From: an uncultured Bacteroidota bacterium
GTDB lineage: Bacteria; Bacteroidota; Bacteroidia; Bacteroidales; SZUA-534
Length of the DNA: 15,137 nucleotides
Direction of reading: 5' to 3'
Assembly (NCBI GenBank): GCA_937885735.1
Contig: CALABN010000019.1
Location: forward strand, 1-15,137
Part shown: positions 7,030-14,420 of the stretch, in pieces
Layout: every line of letters begins with the position of its first letter
Numbering within the stretch: the first letter of the stretch is position 1
Notes under the pieces: model-generated
Told to the model about the DNA's origin: nothing
The model's database searches: none
What the model saw: only the letters and a program-made list of their open reading frames with translations
Position numbers and translations under genes: made by a program

Positions 7030-9384
7030 ATGAATTTCAAGAAACGCATACATAAGAAAATGATGTTCTACTTCCTGGGAACGTCACTGTTGGTTTATGT
7101 GGCATCGCTTTGCTATGTAGGCTTTGAGGTGAAGGGCATATCAAAGGACAATGCCGACAATGACCTCATCGAGAAATCGGACGACCTGTCGAACAAGGTC
7201 AAAGGCATGATTGATGGCAAGGTGGACATTGTTGAGGCTCTTGCATCGACAATGAAGGATTACAGCAATGTTGACGAATCGGTTCGCAAGACTTTCTATA
7301 CAAAGATGCTCCGCTCGGTCATTGAAGGCAACTCCGACATTGTCTCCATCTGGTCATTCTGGGAGCCTAACACCATAGACATGGCAAGCGAGGATTTTGA
7401 AATGATTGACGACAGCACGTCAACCACCAGCAGTTTCGCACCATCGTTCTGCCGACAGGGTGGCGAGATTGTGGAAGATGCAAATTTTGGCATGCCTGAA
7501 TATGACAAGCCTGCATACACCATTCCTCAAGAGACAATGGCAACTGCACTGCTCAACCCGTTCAAATACGGCGAAGATTCCATTATGGTCTGCACCGTGG
7601 TGGCTCCTATTTCAGTATGGGGCGAGTTTGTTGGCGTTGTCGGCATAAACTTCTCTATCGAAGACCTGCAATACTCATTGGCACGGTTCCAAATCGACAC
7701 CAAAGAGCAGGTTTGCCTCATCTCGGGCGACGGCAACTATATTTTCGCTCCTGAAAACAACCTTATCAATACACCACAAAACGTGCTGATTGCTGAAATT
7801 GACAGTCTTCCACAAGACACCACCTACATTGCCTCCAATTTCAACAAGAAGAACGCCATTACCATCTTCAAGAAAATCAAAATTGAAGACAACCAATGGT
7901 GCATGCTCACGTCGTTGCCTGTAAAGGACGCATACGCTGAAGCCAACAAGTCGCTATTCAACATTGTTCTGCTCATTTTGGCAGGATTTTTAGTGCTTAC
8001 ATTGGTGATATCCATTGTTGCCAAAAACATATCAAAGGCAATTGTGGTGATAAACAACAAACTTGCAGGCCTGTCACTGGGCATCATCAACAAAAGCAAA
8101 GGCGACAAATCGCTGTTCCAAAACGAGATAACCGACCTCACCGACTCGCTTGAACACCTGTTCGACAGCCTTCAGGCATCAGTGGATTTTGCGGGCGAAA
8201 TCGGGAAAGGCAACCTCGACACCAAATACAACCTGCTGAGCGACGGCGACACCCTTGGCACATCACTTATCACCATGCAAGACAGCTTGAAAGTGGCAAA
8301 AACCGAGGAAGACAAGAAGAAACTCCTCGACGCCCAACGAAACTGGGTAACCCACGGATTGGCAAACTTCGGCGAGATAATCCGCCAAGACAACGACAAT
8401 GTTGAGGATTTCGCACTCAACCTTCTGTCGCAACTGCTCAAATATGTCGATGTAGTGCAAGGAGCCATCTACTTCAAGATTGAAGACAAATTCGAAGATG
8501 AGCTTAAATTCGAGAACAAGGCCGCAATAGCCTACGGCAAACAAGTGATGCTCGACACCACTATTACTGAAAAGGACGGCCTGTTTGGCAGGGTTATCGC
8601 CGAACAGAAAATCATCTACCTTGAAGATGTGCCCGACAATTACGTAACGTTCACACAAGGCAAGAAAGAAGCACAGAAACCTCGCAACCTGCTTCTGGTG
8701 CCAATGGTTGTCAACGATGAAATATTCGGCATAATGGAACTTGTATCGTACAACCACCTTGAAAAATACAAAATCGAGTTCGTTGAGAAACTCTGCGAGA
8801 ACATTGCATCTGTGATATCGAGCGTCAACACCAACATACACAACGCTCACCTGCTTGAACAGTCAAACGAACAGGCAGAGGAACTCTCGCAACACGAAGA
8901 AGAGATGCGCCAGAATCTTGAGGAGATGCAAGCTACGCAGGAAGAGGCAACAAAGCGCCACGACTCGCTTAATGCCCAAATCGACGCTTACTACAACGGA
9001 CTTATGGTTGCTGAGATAGACCTAAACGGCAACATAATAAAGATGTCGAACAAGATGATGAAGTTCTACGACATAAGCACCGACAGCGTCCAAGGCTCAT
9101 CATACATTGCCGTCGTGGCACAAGACGATGCGGTACGCGAATCGTACAAAGACTTCTGGACTGAACTGCTTGCAAACGGCAAGGCACAACGAATTCAGGA
9201 AACGCTCATCAGAGGAAAGCAGTTGCGCACCAATGAGTTCTACATGGTTGTAAACAAGGACGGTGAGCCTTACCGCGTTATTGTAGTGGCCATTAACAAG
9301 ACCCGCGAGGTTGAGCTCAACGAACGCCTGATGATTGAACTGCAATCGTATATGGCAGAGCACGGAATGAGTAATGAAGAATAG
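7030..9384 (+). CDS. Membrane sensor: Cache-GAF-coiled coil-PAS, paralogue of upstream gene
   Basis: A 784-residue protein with the same plan as its upstream neighbour. TM1 is at about 12-33 and the periplasmic Cache-like region at about 35-305 (GVVGINFSIEDL at 202-213). TM2 is at about 309-332, followed by HAMP-like helices including FAGEIGKGN (387-395). GAF is at about 455-600 (EKDGLFGRVI, LLLVPMVVNDEIFGIMEL). The coiled coil at about 604-650 contains RQNLEEMQATQEE, nearly identical to the upstream protein. PAS is at about 650-765, with FWTELLANG and a closing AINKTRE. It stops soon after the PAS and lacks the Hpt-like tail, so it has no visible output domain. A 232-nt gap separates it from the first sensor, and a terminator follows at 9484, so the two probably form one unit. 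Tandem duplication with divergence of the periplasmic part suggests two ligands feeding one partner; this is inference. Confidence 0.88.
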   Translation: MNFKKRIHKKMMFYFLGTSLLVYVASLCYVGFEVKGISKDNADNDLIEKSDDLSNKVKGMIDGKVDIVEALASTMKDYSNVDESVRKTFYTKMLRSVIEGNSDIVSIWSFWEPNTIDMASEDFEMIDDSTSTTSSFAPSFCRQGGEIVEDANFGMPEYDKPAYTIPQETMATALLNPFKYGEDSIMVCTVVAPISVWGEFVGVVGINFSIEDLQYSLARFQIDTKEQVCLISGDGNYIFAPENNLINTPQNVLIAEIDSLPQDTTYIASNFNKKNAITIFKKIKIEDNQWCMLTSLPVKDAYAEANKSLFNIVLLILAGFLVLTLVISIVAKNISKAIVVINNKLAGLSLGIINKSKGDKSLFQNEITDLTDSLEHLFDSLQASVDFAGEIGKGNLDTKYNLLSDGDTLGTSLITMQDSLKVAKTEEDKKKLLDAQRNWVTHGLANFGEIIRQDNDNVEDFALNLLSQLLKYVDVVQGAIYFKIEDKFEDELKFENKAAIAYGKQVMLDTTITEKDGLFGRVIAEQKIIYLEDVPDNYVTFTQGKKEAQKPRNLLLVPMVVNDEIFGIMELVSYNHLEKYKIEFVEKLCENIASVISSVNTNIHNAHLLEQSNEQAEELSQHEEEMRQNLEEMQATQEEATKRHDSLNAQIDAYYNGLMVAEIDLNGNIIKMSNKMMKFYDISTDSVQGSSYIAVVAQDDAVRESYKDFWTELLANGKAQRIQETLIRGKQLRTNEFYMVVNKDGEPYRVIVVAINKTREVELNERLMIELQSYMAEHGMSNEE

Positions 9385-9483
9385 CCATATTCCTATTTAC
9401 TAAGATTACAAATGCTGACAGAAGCTTAATTACATAAAAACGACGTCTTGGCATTTTTTAAATAAATTGAGATTTATACAGCG

Positions 9484-9510
9484 AAAGCCGTCATTTATTG
9501 ACGGCTTTTA
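9484..9510 (+). terminator. Rho-independent terminator after second sensor
   Basis: AAAGCCGTCA and TGACGGCTTT pair perfectly around TTTAT and run into TTTTAATTTTTATTT. It lies 100 nt past the stop codon. The gap between holds nothing else recognisable. It separates the sensors from the convergent M56 gene ending at 9544, and the T-rich tail is only on the plus-strand side. Confidence 0.85.
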
Positions 9511-9543
9511 ATTTTTATTTATTTGAATATCAATATATAAATA

Positions 9544-12141
9544 CTATTCCTTTAGAGTTACCATTATTAATGTGCTATTCTCTTTCACTCCATATTTTTC
9601 ATACTCGGGCATTCTGCTCTTGCCTTTTACTATTTCTACTCCGCTGAATCCGTTAGATTTGATTTTTTGGAAATCCTTATAGTCAATACGTTTGCCATCA
9701 GCTACAATAATATAGTCTTCGATGTTTTGAGGTGTCAGCGCTATGACATTTACGTTAGAAATATCTTCGCGAGCATAATATGAAGACGTTAGAAAGTTTA
9801 CTATCGATGACGTTAAAACGCTTGTGGCAGTGTTCCAAAAGTCATCTTGCTCTTCATTTTCGCTTTTCGAGGTTACCACCATTAACGGATTGCCTGGAGT
9901 GACACCATATTTTGCATAAACGTCGCTTTCATTGTCCTTGGCCATTGTGACGGATTTAATCTTGTTTGATTTGATTTTTTTAAAATCCTTAAGTGAGATT
10001 TGCTTTCCATCATATACAATGACAATGTTTTCCGCAGGATCTGGTGTGATTATGAATGGAAGAAACGTTGTCAAGTTGATTACATCTATTTCAAATGTAT
10101 TGCTTTTGCTTTCTGCCTTTTTTAATGTTGCGACAATCAGTTTTTTGTAAGGCTCGATGCCGAATTTTGCATACGCATCGCTCTTGCCGTCCTGAAACTC
10201 CTCAATAGTGGCAATGTTGCTTGATTTGATTTTCTGGAATTCAGTATAAGGCACAACTTTACCATCTACCACAACAACAGGCAATTCCGTTTCAGGATTT
10301 TTATTGATTATTGGTTTATCTGCCGTGTTCTCTGCAATTGTAGCCTTGCCATCTGCTGTTTTGGCATCATCTTCATTTTTTATTGTGTATGTTCTATATT
10401 CATCATATTTTCCATTCGTTTCATCCAGCAGGAATTGCATATCGATTTTTTTGCCATTGGTTTCGTTCGTGTTATTAAGAGCAACAAAGAATAGCTTATC
10501 CAACGATACACCTCTTGTGTCCTTATATGAATCCCAATAGAGAATCCATTTCACATCGTCTTGCTTGTAATTGGCCATTAATTCGTCTGCGGTCATATAT
10601 TTGCCGTCAACAATAGCCACCATATTCGAGCCACAGCCTTTCGCGAAATTTGTGAACTCGCTATTTCCAACCTGCTTTCCAAATTCCTTTACCCTTGAAT
10701 CTTGCTTGTTGTATTTATTTGTGTGATGGTATTTATAACCAAAAATGTTGTGAAGACTGGTACCGTCAATAAATTTTTCAACCGTTAAAACTCCCCAAAC
10801 AGGCGAAAAAATTGTGTAGTCTGGGTCTTTATCCATTGCATTTTCAGTAATGACAAAAATATTTTCACATAAAGGATAGTTCGGGTCTGTAGTGATATCA
10901 TTAAAACTTATTTCAGCCGACGTGACTGCATTTTTTAGCATTTCCATAATCGATGACTTGTTCATTTCCATGTCAGTCGTTGCGGACGTATCGCTTTCGC
11001 CATCCTTGAACGTTTCATTCGAGGTAGTGTCGCTTGATTTGCTTTTCTGTAAATCTTCGTACGAAATGCGTTTGCCGTCAAGCATAGCGGCAATGTTCTC
11101 AGAATGCTCTGGAGTTGACACTGCTGCATTGCCCATTGGCTCGTTACCGACAACTTTTGCATTGTCGGCGTTGCTGGGTTGCTCTTTTTCACTAGTTTTG
11201 TAATCGACAACTGTTTGAGCATTCGTTGCCAATGCAGCCGCGACAAGCGGCACGATGTAAAGGGCTTTTAGCCCTTGTAGCATCGGAGTTCTTGATTTTG
11301 ACATCATAGTTATACGATTTTTAAGGATACTGTGATTAAGGCTGTTGGTAATAGAGTAGCCGCTCGCACTGACAGCCTTTTTTATTAATGAATATTGATA
11401 TTCCTTTATGTTAGCGCCTTGACGCAGCACAGCATCATCGGCTTCATACTCGTATATTGCGCGCAGGTCGGCACGCAGAAGCCACATTACGGGATTGAAC
11501 CACTGCATCGATGACAGAACGTCGATTGCCAGCACATAGTTTGAATGGCCCAATGCAATATGCGCCTTTTCGTGGTTGATGATGTGATGGTTGCCACTAT
11601 CGTAATCGGCACGTGACATCACAATCCAGCGCATCCAGCTGAATGGCGCAATGTCGGCATCAACCACTATTATCTCAGTGCCGTCGGTATCGAAGTGCCG
11701 TTCTCCTCGTTTTATTATAAGCCTGACTTTTATCAGTTCCACTATCACTTTCGTGATTATTGCCACAGCGCCAGCCAGGTATGCCATAATTAGGACGATT
11801 TGCCACCATGGCATCCGCGGAGCTGTGCTGACTGGCATTTCACCTATGCTGTCGCCTTTTGTGGCGTCAAAATCCATATATGGCACGTTTGCGGGGCTCT
11901 CGGCTTCGACATACTGAATAGTGTTCAGTGCAGGCATGAAGTTTTCAAACGGGTCAATTTCTATGGTCTTGTGGACAGTTATCACGCAAAATGGCAATAC
12001 AAACGACAGTATGGTTGTAAAAACAAGTATAAGACGGTTGAACTGGTGAAGTGTATCGTGGCTCAGCAGAAGTTTGTAGCAAAGGTAGAAGACTGCCATA
12101 ATGACGGCAACCTTTACCTCGTATATGATAAGCGTAAGCAT
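9544..12141 (-). CDS. M56 (BlaR1-type) membrane metallopeptidase with tandem TonB-plug-like units
   Basis: An 865-residue protein from the ATG at 12141. The N-terminal third is an M56 core: TM segments at about 5-25, 35-56 and 112-136, then the zinc motif HEKAH (190-194; His190, Glu191, His194), the downstream YEYEADD with likely third ligand Glu (about 233), and a fourth TM near 293-308 (LYIVPLVAAALATNAQ). The periplasmic C-terminus has no penicillin-binding domain. It carries five degenerate units of the form DGKxxxxxDFQKIKS...SDxYAKYGVxPxxxLIxVTLK, which resembles the TonB-receptor plug signature (VDGxP...IESIEVLKDxSAxxIYG...GVIxITTK). The BlaI-type gene ends 1 nt before this start. In BlaR-type systems the peptidase triggers inactivation of the repressor after a periplasmic signal. 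The start was set by AAGGAG 7 nt upstream; a TTG six codons earlier is unlikely. The signal is unknown. Confidence 0.88.
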   Translation of the reverse strand: MLTLIIYEVKVAVIMAVFYLCYKLLLSHDTLHQFNRLILVFTTILSFVLPFCVITVHKTIEIDPFENFMPALNTIQYVEAESPANVPYMDFDATKGDSIGEMPVSTAPRMPWWQIVLIMAYLAGAVAIITKVIVELIKVRLIIKRGERHFDTDGTEIIVVDADIAPFSWMRWIVMSRADYDSGNHHIINHEKAHIALGHSNYVLAIDVLSSMQWFNPVMWLLRADLRAIYEYEADDAVLRQGANIKEYQYSLIKKAVSASGYSITNSLNHSILKNRITMMSKSRTPMLQGLKALYIVPLVAAALATNAQTVVDYKTSEKEQPSNADNAKVVGNEPMGNAAVSTPEHSENIAAMLDGKRISYEDLQKSKSSDTTSNETFKDGESDTSATTDMEMNKSSIMEMLKNAVTSAEISFNDITTDPNYPLCENIFVITENAMDKDPDYTIFSPVWGVLTVEKFIDGTSLHNIFGYKYHHTNKYNKQDSRVKEFGKQVGNSEFTNFAKGCGSNMVAIVDGKYMTADELMANYKQDDVKWILYWDSYKDTRGVSLDKLFFVALNNTNETNGKKIDMQFLLDETNGKYDEYRTYTIKNEDDAKTADGKATIAENTADKPIINKNPETELPVVVVDGKVVPYTEFQKIKSSNIATIEEFQDGKSDAYAKFGIEPYKKLIVATLKKAESKSNTFEIDVINLTTFLPFIITPDPAENIVIVYDGKQISLKDFKKIKSNKIKSVTMAKDNESDVYAKYGVTPGNPLMVVTSKSENEEQDDFWNTATSVLTSSIVNFLTSSYYAREDISNVNVIALTPQNIEDYIIVADGKRIDYKDFQKIKSNGFSGVEIVKGKSRMPEYEKYGVKENSTLIMVTLKE
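9547..11091 (-). repeat. Five degenerate DGK/plug-like units inside the M56 gene
   Basis: Approximate spans on the minus strand are 11091-10930, 10626-10462, 10284-10117, 10029-9868 and 9720-9547. Each begins with a short beta stretch and DGK; the last three then have (D/E)F(Q/K)KIKS, an acidic stretch, YAK(Y/F)G or YEKYG, and a (V/L)xVTxK-like end. The first unit is degenerate after DGKRISYEDLQKSKSS and the second keeps only DGK and the general pattern. Spacing between DGK motifs is 157, 114, 85 and 104 residues. Confidence 0.7.
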
Positions 12142-12142
12142 G

Positions 12143-12505
12143 TTATTTCTCCTTTTCAATCAGGTCAATTATTTCCTTCAGCTCGTCGATATTAAGCTTT
12201 TCGTCCTTTACAAACTGAAGCACGAGGCTGGGATATGAGTTCTTGTAGTACTTGGTTACCATTTCGCCAATTGACAATCCGCGGTATTCCTTTTCGCTGA
12301 TTATGACTTTGTAGATGTATGTGTTGGCTATCGGCTTGCGCTCCAGGAATCCTTTTTCCTCAAGCGTGACAACCTGTTTTGCAATAGTGTTGTAGCTTGG
12401 CTTTGGCTCGTCAAGGTTGTCGACAAGTTCGCGAATGCAAAGGTCGCCTTTGGCCCAAAATACTTTCATCAATTCCTCTTCTTTTGTTGTCAATCGCTGT
12501 TTCAT
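12143..12505 (-). CDS. BlaI/MecI-family transcriptional repressor
   Basis: A 120-residue winged-helix regulator. The N-terminal half follows the BlaI pattern: LTTKEEELMKVFWAKGDLCIRELVDNL, then the recognition region EPKPSYNTIAKQVVTLEEKGFLERKP, then a wing with YIYKVIISEKEYR. The C-terminal helices (about 75-120) would form the dimer and carry the region cleaved or released in BlaR/BlaI systems. It is upstream of, and 1 nt from, the M56 peptidase gene, so both are transcribed together. The promoter has a palindrome on its -33 element, consistent with self-repression. ATG 12505 was chosen: a GTG two codons earlier falls inside the AGGTGA ribosome-binding stretch. The targets beyond its own operon are unknown; beta-lactam resistance should not be assumed, as there is no beta-lactamase or penicillin-binding domain nearby. 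Confidence 0.92.
   Translation of the reverse strand: MKQRLTTKEEELMKVFWAKGDLCIRELVDNLDEPKPSYNTIAKQVVTLEEKGFLERKPIANTYIYKVIISEKEYRGLSIGEMVTKYYKNSYPSLVLQFVKDEKLNIDELKEIIDLIEKEK
12149..12154 (-). promoter_or_regulatory. Ribosome-binding site deciding the M56 start
   Basis: AAGGAG within the last codons of the repressor gene lies 7 nt before the ATG at 12141. Strong Shine-Dalgarno sequences are unusual in Bacteroidetes, so this one stands out and indicates translational coupling across the 1-nt gap. Confidence 0.75.
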
Positions 12506-12530
12506 AATCACCTATTTATGTTTGATAATG

Positions 12531-12561
12531 CAAATATATAAAACGATCCAATACTCCGAAA
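12531..12561 (-). promoter_or_regulatory. Promoter of the repressor-M56 operon
   Basis: The minus strand shows TTTC (12561-12558), 19 nt, then TATATTTG (12538-12531) and C. The -7 matches TAnnTTTG exactly and the -33 is one base off TTTG, with ideal spacing. The leader to the ATG would be about 20 nt. Confidence 0.75.
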
Positions 12562-12571
12562 TAATTTCGGA
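12555..12571. promoter_or_regulatory. Perfect 17-nt palindrome, likely repressor operator
   Basis: TCCGAAATAATTTCGGA is perfectly symmetric about position 12563 and covers the -33 element of the operon promoter. Binding of the adjacent BlaI-type protein here would block RNA polymerase. The protein-site pairing is inferred from position. Confidence 0.7.
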
Positions 12572-12586
12572 CTTTTATTGATATAT

Positions 12587-12614
12587 TTTCGGACAAGTAA
12601 GAAATAATTTCGGG
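12587..12614. promoter_or_regulatory. Second, imperfect operator-like site
   Basis: TTTTCGGAC (12587-12595) repeats one arm of the perfect palindrome, and GAAATAATTTCGGG (12601-12614) repeats its core. The centre at 12606 is 43 nt from the first palindrome's centre, about four helical turns, so two dimers could bind on the same DNA face. Confidence 0.5.
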
Positions 12615-12619
12615 AATAA

Positions 12620-12658
12620 AAAACAAAACCACCCCGACTCGCAAGGCGAATCGGGGTG
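12620..12658 (-). terminator. Terminator after the nuclease gene; copy 1 of a 39-bp direct repeat
   Basis: On the minus strand CACCCCGATTCGC pairs with GCGAGTCGGGGTG (one mismatch) around CTT and is followed by GTTTTGTTTTTT. It ends the nuclease gene 20 nt after its stop. All 39 bases are identical to 14356-14394. Unlike that copy, the stem cannot extend past the repeat edge. Confidence 0.85.
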
Positions 12659-12677
12659 AATAATATGAATTTATATA

Positions 12678-14228
12678 TTACAATCTACCAACTACTTCTT
12701 TACCAATAATCTTTTTCAAATTAGCACCTGCGATTTCATCACTATATATACTTACCCAATGTTCTTCATATATAGGGGTATTAATATCAGATGAACCATT
12801 TTTATCTACTTCATATACAATTAATCTTTCTTTGTCACATATAGCCATTAATTTCGAACGTAATAATCGTGCGTATGACAATGATTGCTTGTAGGCATTA
12901 ATTCTATCGACCATCGAAGACATATCTAATTTTGCTTCTATTACAAAAGGTGCTGACTCGAAATGCTTGTCTCCTTTAGGGAAAAAAACAAAATCAGGAA
13001 TGGCCTTTAAACCTCGTCCTGCTTTTAATGATAATTGTCGTGTCCAATTCGATTCGTCATATCCAAGATTTAATAGTATTGGTATTAATATTTTTTCTTC
13101 GACGTCTTTCTCTAATTTAATTTCACCAAAGTCAAAATCCACACACTCAAATAACTTAGGGAGTTTTTCAGTATCAAAACATTTATCTTGCAAGAATCTA
13201 AGTATTTCTGAATAATCTTTTGCTGATAGTTCTACTCCATTTACCCCTTGCAAATTCTTCCTAACAATTGAAAGTTGTGATAAATATGGATCACTTTTTA
13301 AATCATTAATGGTGATTGGTGGTATTTTAATGCCATTACATATAGTTGTTCTACATTGATAATAATCGAATGGATTAAAAACACCACTAGAATTTGCTCG
13401 CCATATTGAGTGGATATAGCTTCTTGGCGTTCTGCAATATACTACAATAATATCACCTCGCTTTGTTCTTTCGTTGCATTGCCAAATGCTGTTGGGATTG
13501 TCATCGCTTGGGGCTTCCCCAAGATTATCAAGATATTGAAAATCACCCATTGCAGCGCCTACAAGCCAAACGTTTGTGGGTTTGGGTAACTCAGCTTCCT
13601 TGACAGATTGAATCAGCATGGGAGCAAAATCATAAAGGCATGCACAAAACTCAGCATTGGAAAGATTGTTTTCCTTCTGAAACTCATTCCAAACCTGGCA
13701 CAAATCCCAATAATATACCATATACTCTTTGTAGTCCTTAGTCCTTGGAATTGGCGGAAGATCTATTCCCAATGCATCACAATTTCGTTGAATTACAGGA
13801 AAATTGTTTTTATGGAACAAGGGCTTGAATTTATTGGGGAAGAATGCATATAGCGACATGGAAAGAAAACCCATCAAATTGTTCTTGTCACGATATCTAT
13901 TCTTTGACAGTAGCACTTCATCATTCAAAAATTTATAACCTCCTTTATCATCATCTTCTATCTGAACAATATCATAATCCTGAACAAATTGCTCAAACTC
14001 TTCACGACTAAAGATTGGAGATTCCCATACAGGAAACGACATCACATTCTCATTAAAGAGGTAATAGTCATCAGATCTGAACGCTTCTGGCATATCCCCC
14101 CATTTTTCCGAAAAGTTGGCAACTTCTTGTAATTCATCGTAAGAAATGCCGTCCTTGAAATCAAAAAGGCTAATCACCTTCTTGCCTTCGTCGGAATTCT
14201 TATACATATTCCATAATTGTATATTCAT
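12678..14228 (-). CDS. Putative modification-dependent restriction enzyme: PUA/EVE-like plus PD-(D/E)XK nuclease
   Basis: A 516-residue soluble protein. Residues 1-210 match no family I can name; about 120-205 is aromatic-rich and ends in a helical YYWDLCQVWNEFQKENNLS...CLYDFAP stretch. Residues about 218-345 look like an EVE/PUA-type fold, the class that reads modified bases: NVWLVGAAMGDF, then IWQCNERTKRGDIIVVYC and YIHSIWRA. Residues about 372-475 look like a type I R-subunit N-terminal nuclease. This has an acidic helix with Glu377/378, then PDFVFF with Asp412, FVIEAKL with Glu431 and Lys433 (PD-(D/E)XK), and a QSLSYA motif with Gln448. No methyltransferase or specificity subunit is adjacent, which fits cleavage of modified foreign DNA. 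The gene reads AT-richer than its neighbours and has its own promoter and terminator. The nuclease call is firmer than the EVE call. Confidence 0.7.
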   Translation of the reverse strand: MNIQLWNMYKNSDEGKKVISLFDFKDGISYDELQEVANFSEKWGDMPEAFRSDDYYLFNENVMSFPVWESPIFSREEFEQFVQDYDIVQIEDDDKGGYKFLNDEVLLSKNRYRDKNNLMGFLSMSLYAFFPNKFKPLFHKNNFPVIQRNCDALGIDLPPIPRTKDYKEYMVYYWDLCQVWNEFQKENNLSNAEFCACLYDFAPMLIQSVKEAELPKPTNVWLVGAAMGDFQYLDNLGEAPSDDNPNSIWQCNERTKRGDIIVVYCRTPRSYIHSIWRANSSGVFNPFDYYQCRTTICNGIKIPPITINDLKSDPYLSQLSIVRKNLQGVNGVELSAKDYSEILRFLQDKCFDTEKLPKLFECVDFDFGEIKLEKDVEEKILIPILLNLGYDESNWTRQLSLKAGRGLKAIPDFVFFPKGDKHFESAPFVIEAKLDMSSMVDRINAYKQSLSYARLLRSKLMAICDKERLIVYEVDKNGSSDINTPIYEEHWVSIYSDEIAGANLKKIIGKEVVGRL

Positions 14229-14297
14229 AATATATGATTTTTATAATTATTAAATTGCCACTCAGAATAAGATTTTCTTTGTCTTTCAATCCGTTTT

Positions 14298-14328
14298 CAA
14301 ATATACGAAATTGCAACCGAGAATGAAA
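14298..14328 (-). promoter_or_regulatory. Promoter of the nuclease gene
   Basis: TTTC (14328-14325), 19 nt, then TATATTTG (14305-14298): the same two elements and the same spacing as the repressor operon promoter. The leader would be about 60 nt, AT-rich, with no operator-like palindrome on it. Confidence 0.7.
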
Positions 14329-14355
14329 AAGCCTATGGCTGGTTTGTGCCGGCCT

Positions 14356-14397
14356 AAAACAAAACCACCCCGACTCGCAAGGCGAATCGGGGTGGTT
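14356..14397 (-). terminator. Transketolase terminator; copy 2 of the 39-bp direct repeat
   Basis: The stem AACCACCCCGA-TCGC / GCGA-TCGGGGTGGTT has one mismatch and an AAG loop. The minus-strand 3' side continues as GGTTTTGTTTTAGG. It starts 23 nt after the tkt stop. The longer stem than in copy 1 suggests this is the original. Confidence 0.85.
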
Positions 14398-14420
14398 GCT
14401 GTCTTATGTGAATTGTTCTA

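Noticed and set aside
9544..11091. Repeat array considered as CRISPR or minisatellite
   Set aside because: The units are unequal, coding, and conserved at protein level in one long frame.
12142..12159. Upstream TTG start for the M56 gene
   Set aside because: It lies within the repressor's last codons and overlaps the AAGGAG site that serves the ATG at 12141.
9544..12505. Reading the BlaI-M56 pair as a beta-lactam resistance locus
   Set aside because: No penicillin-binding sensor domain and no beta-lactamase or penicillin-binding protein gene in the window.
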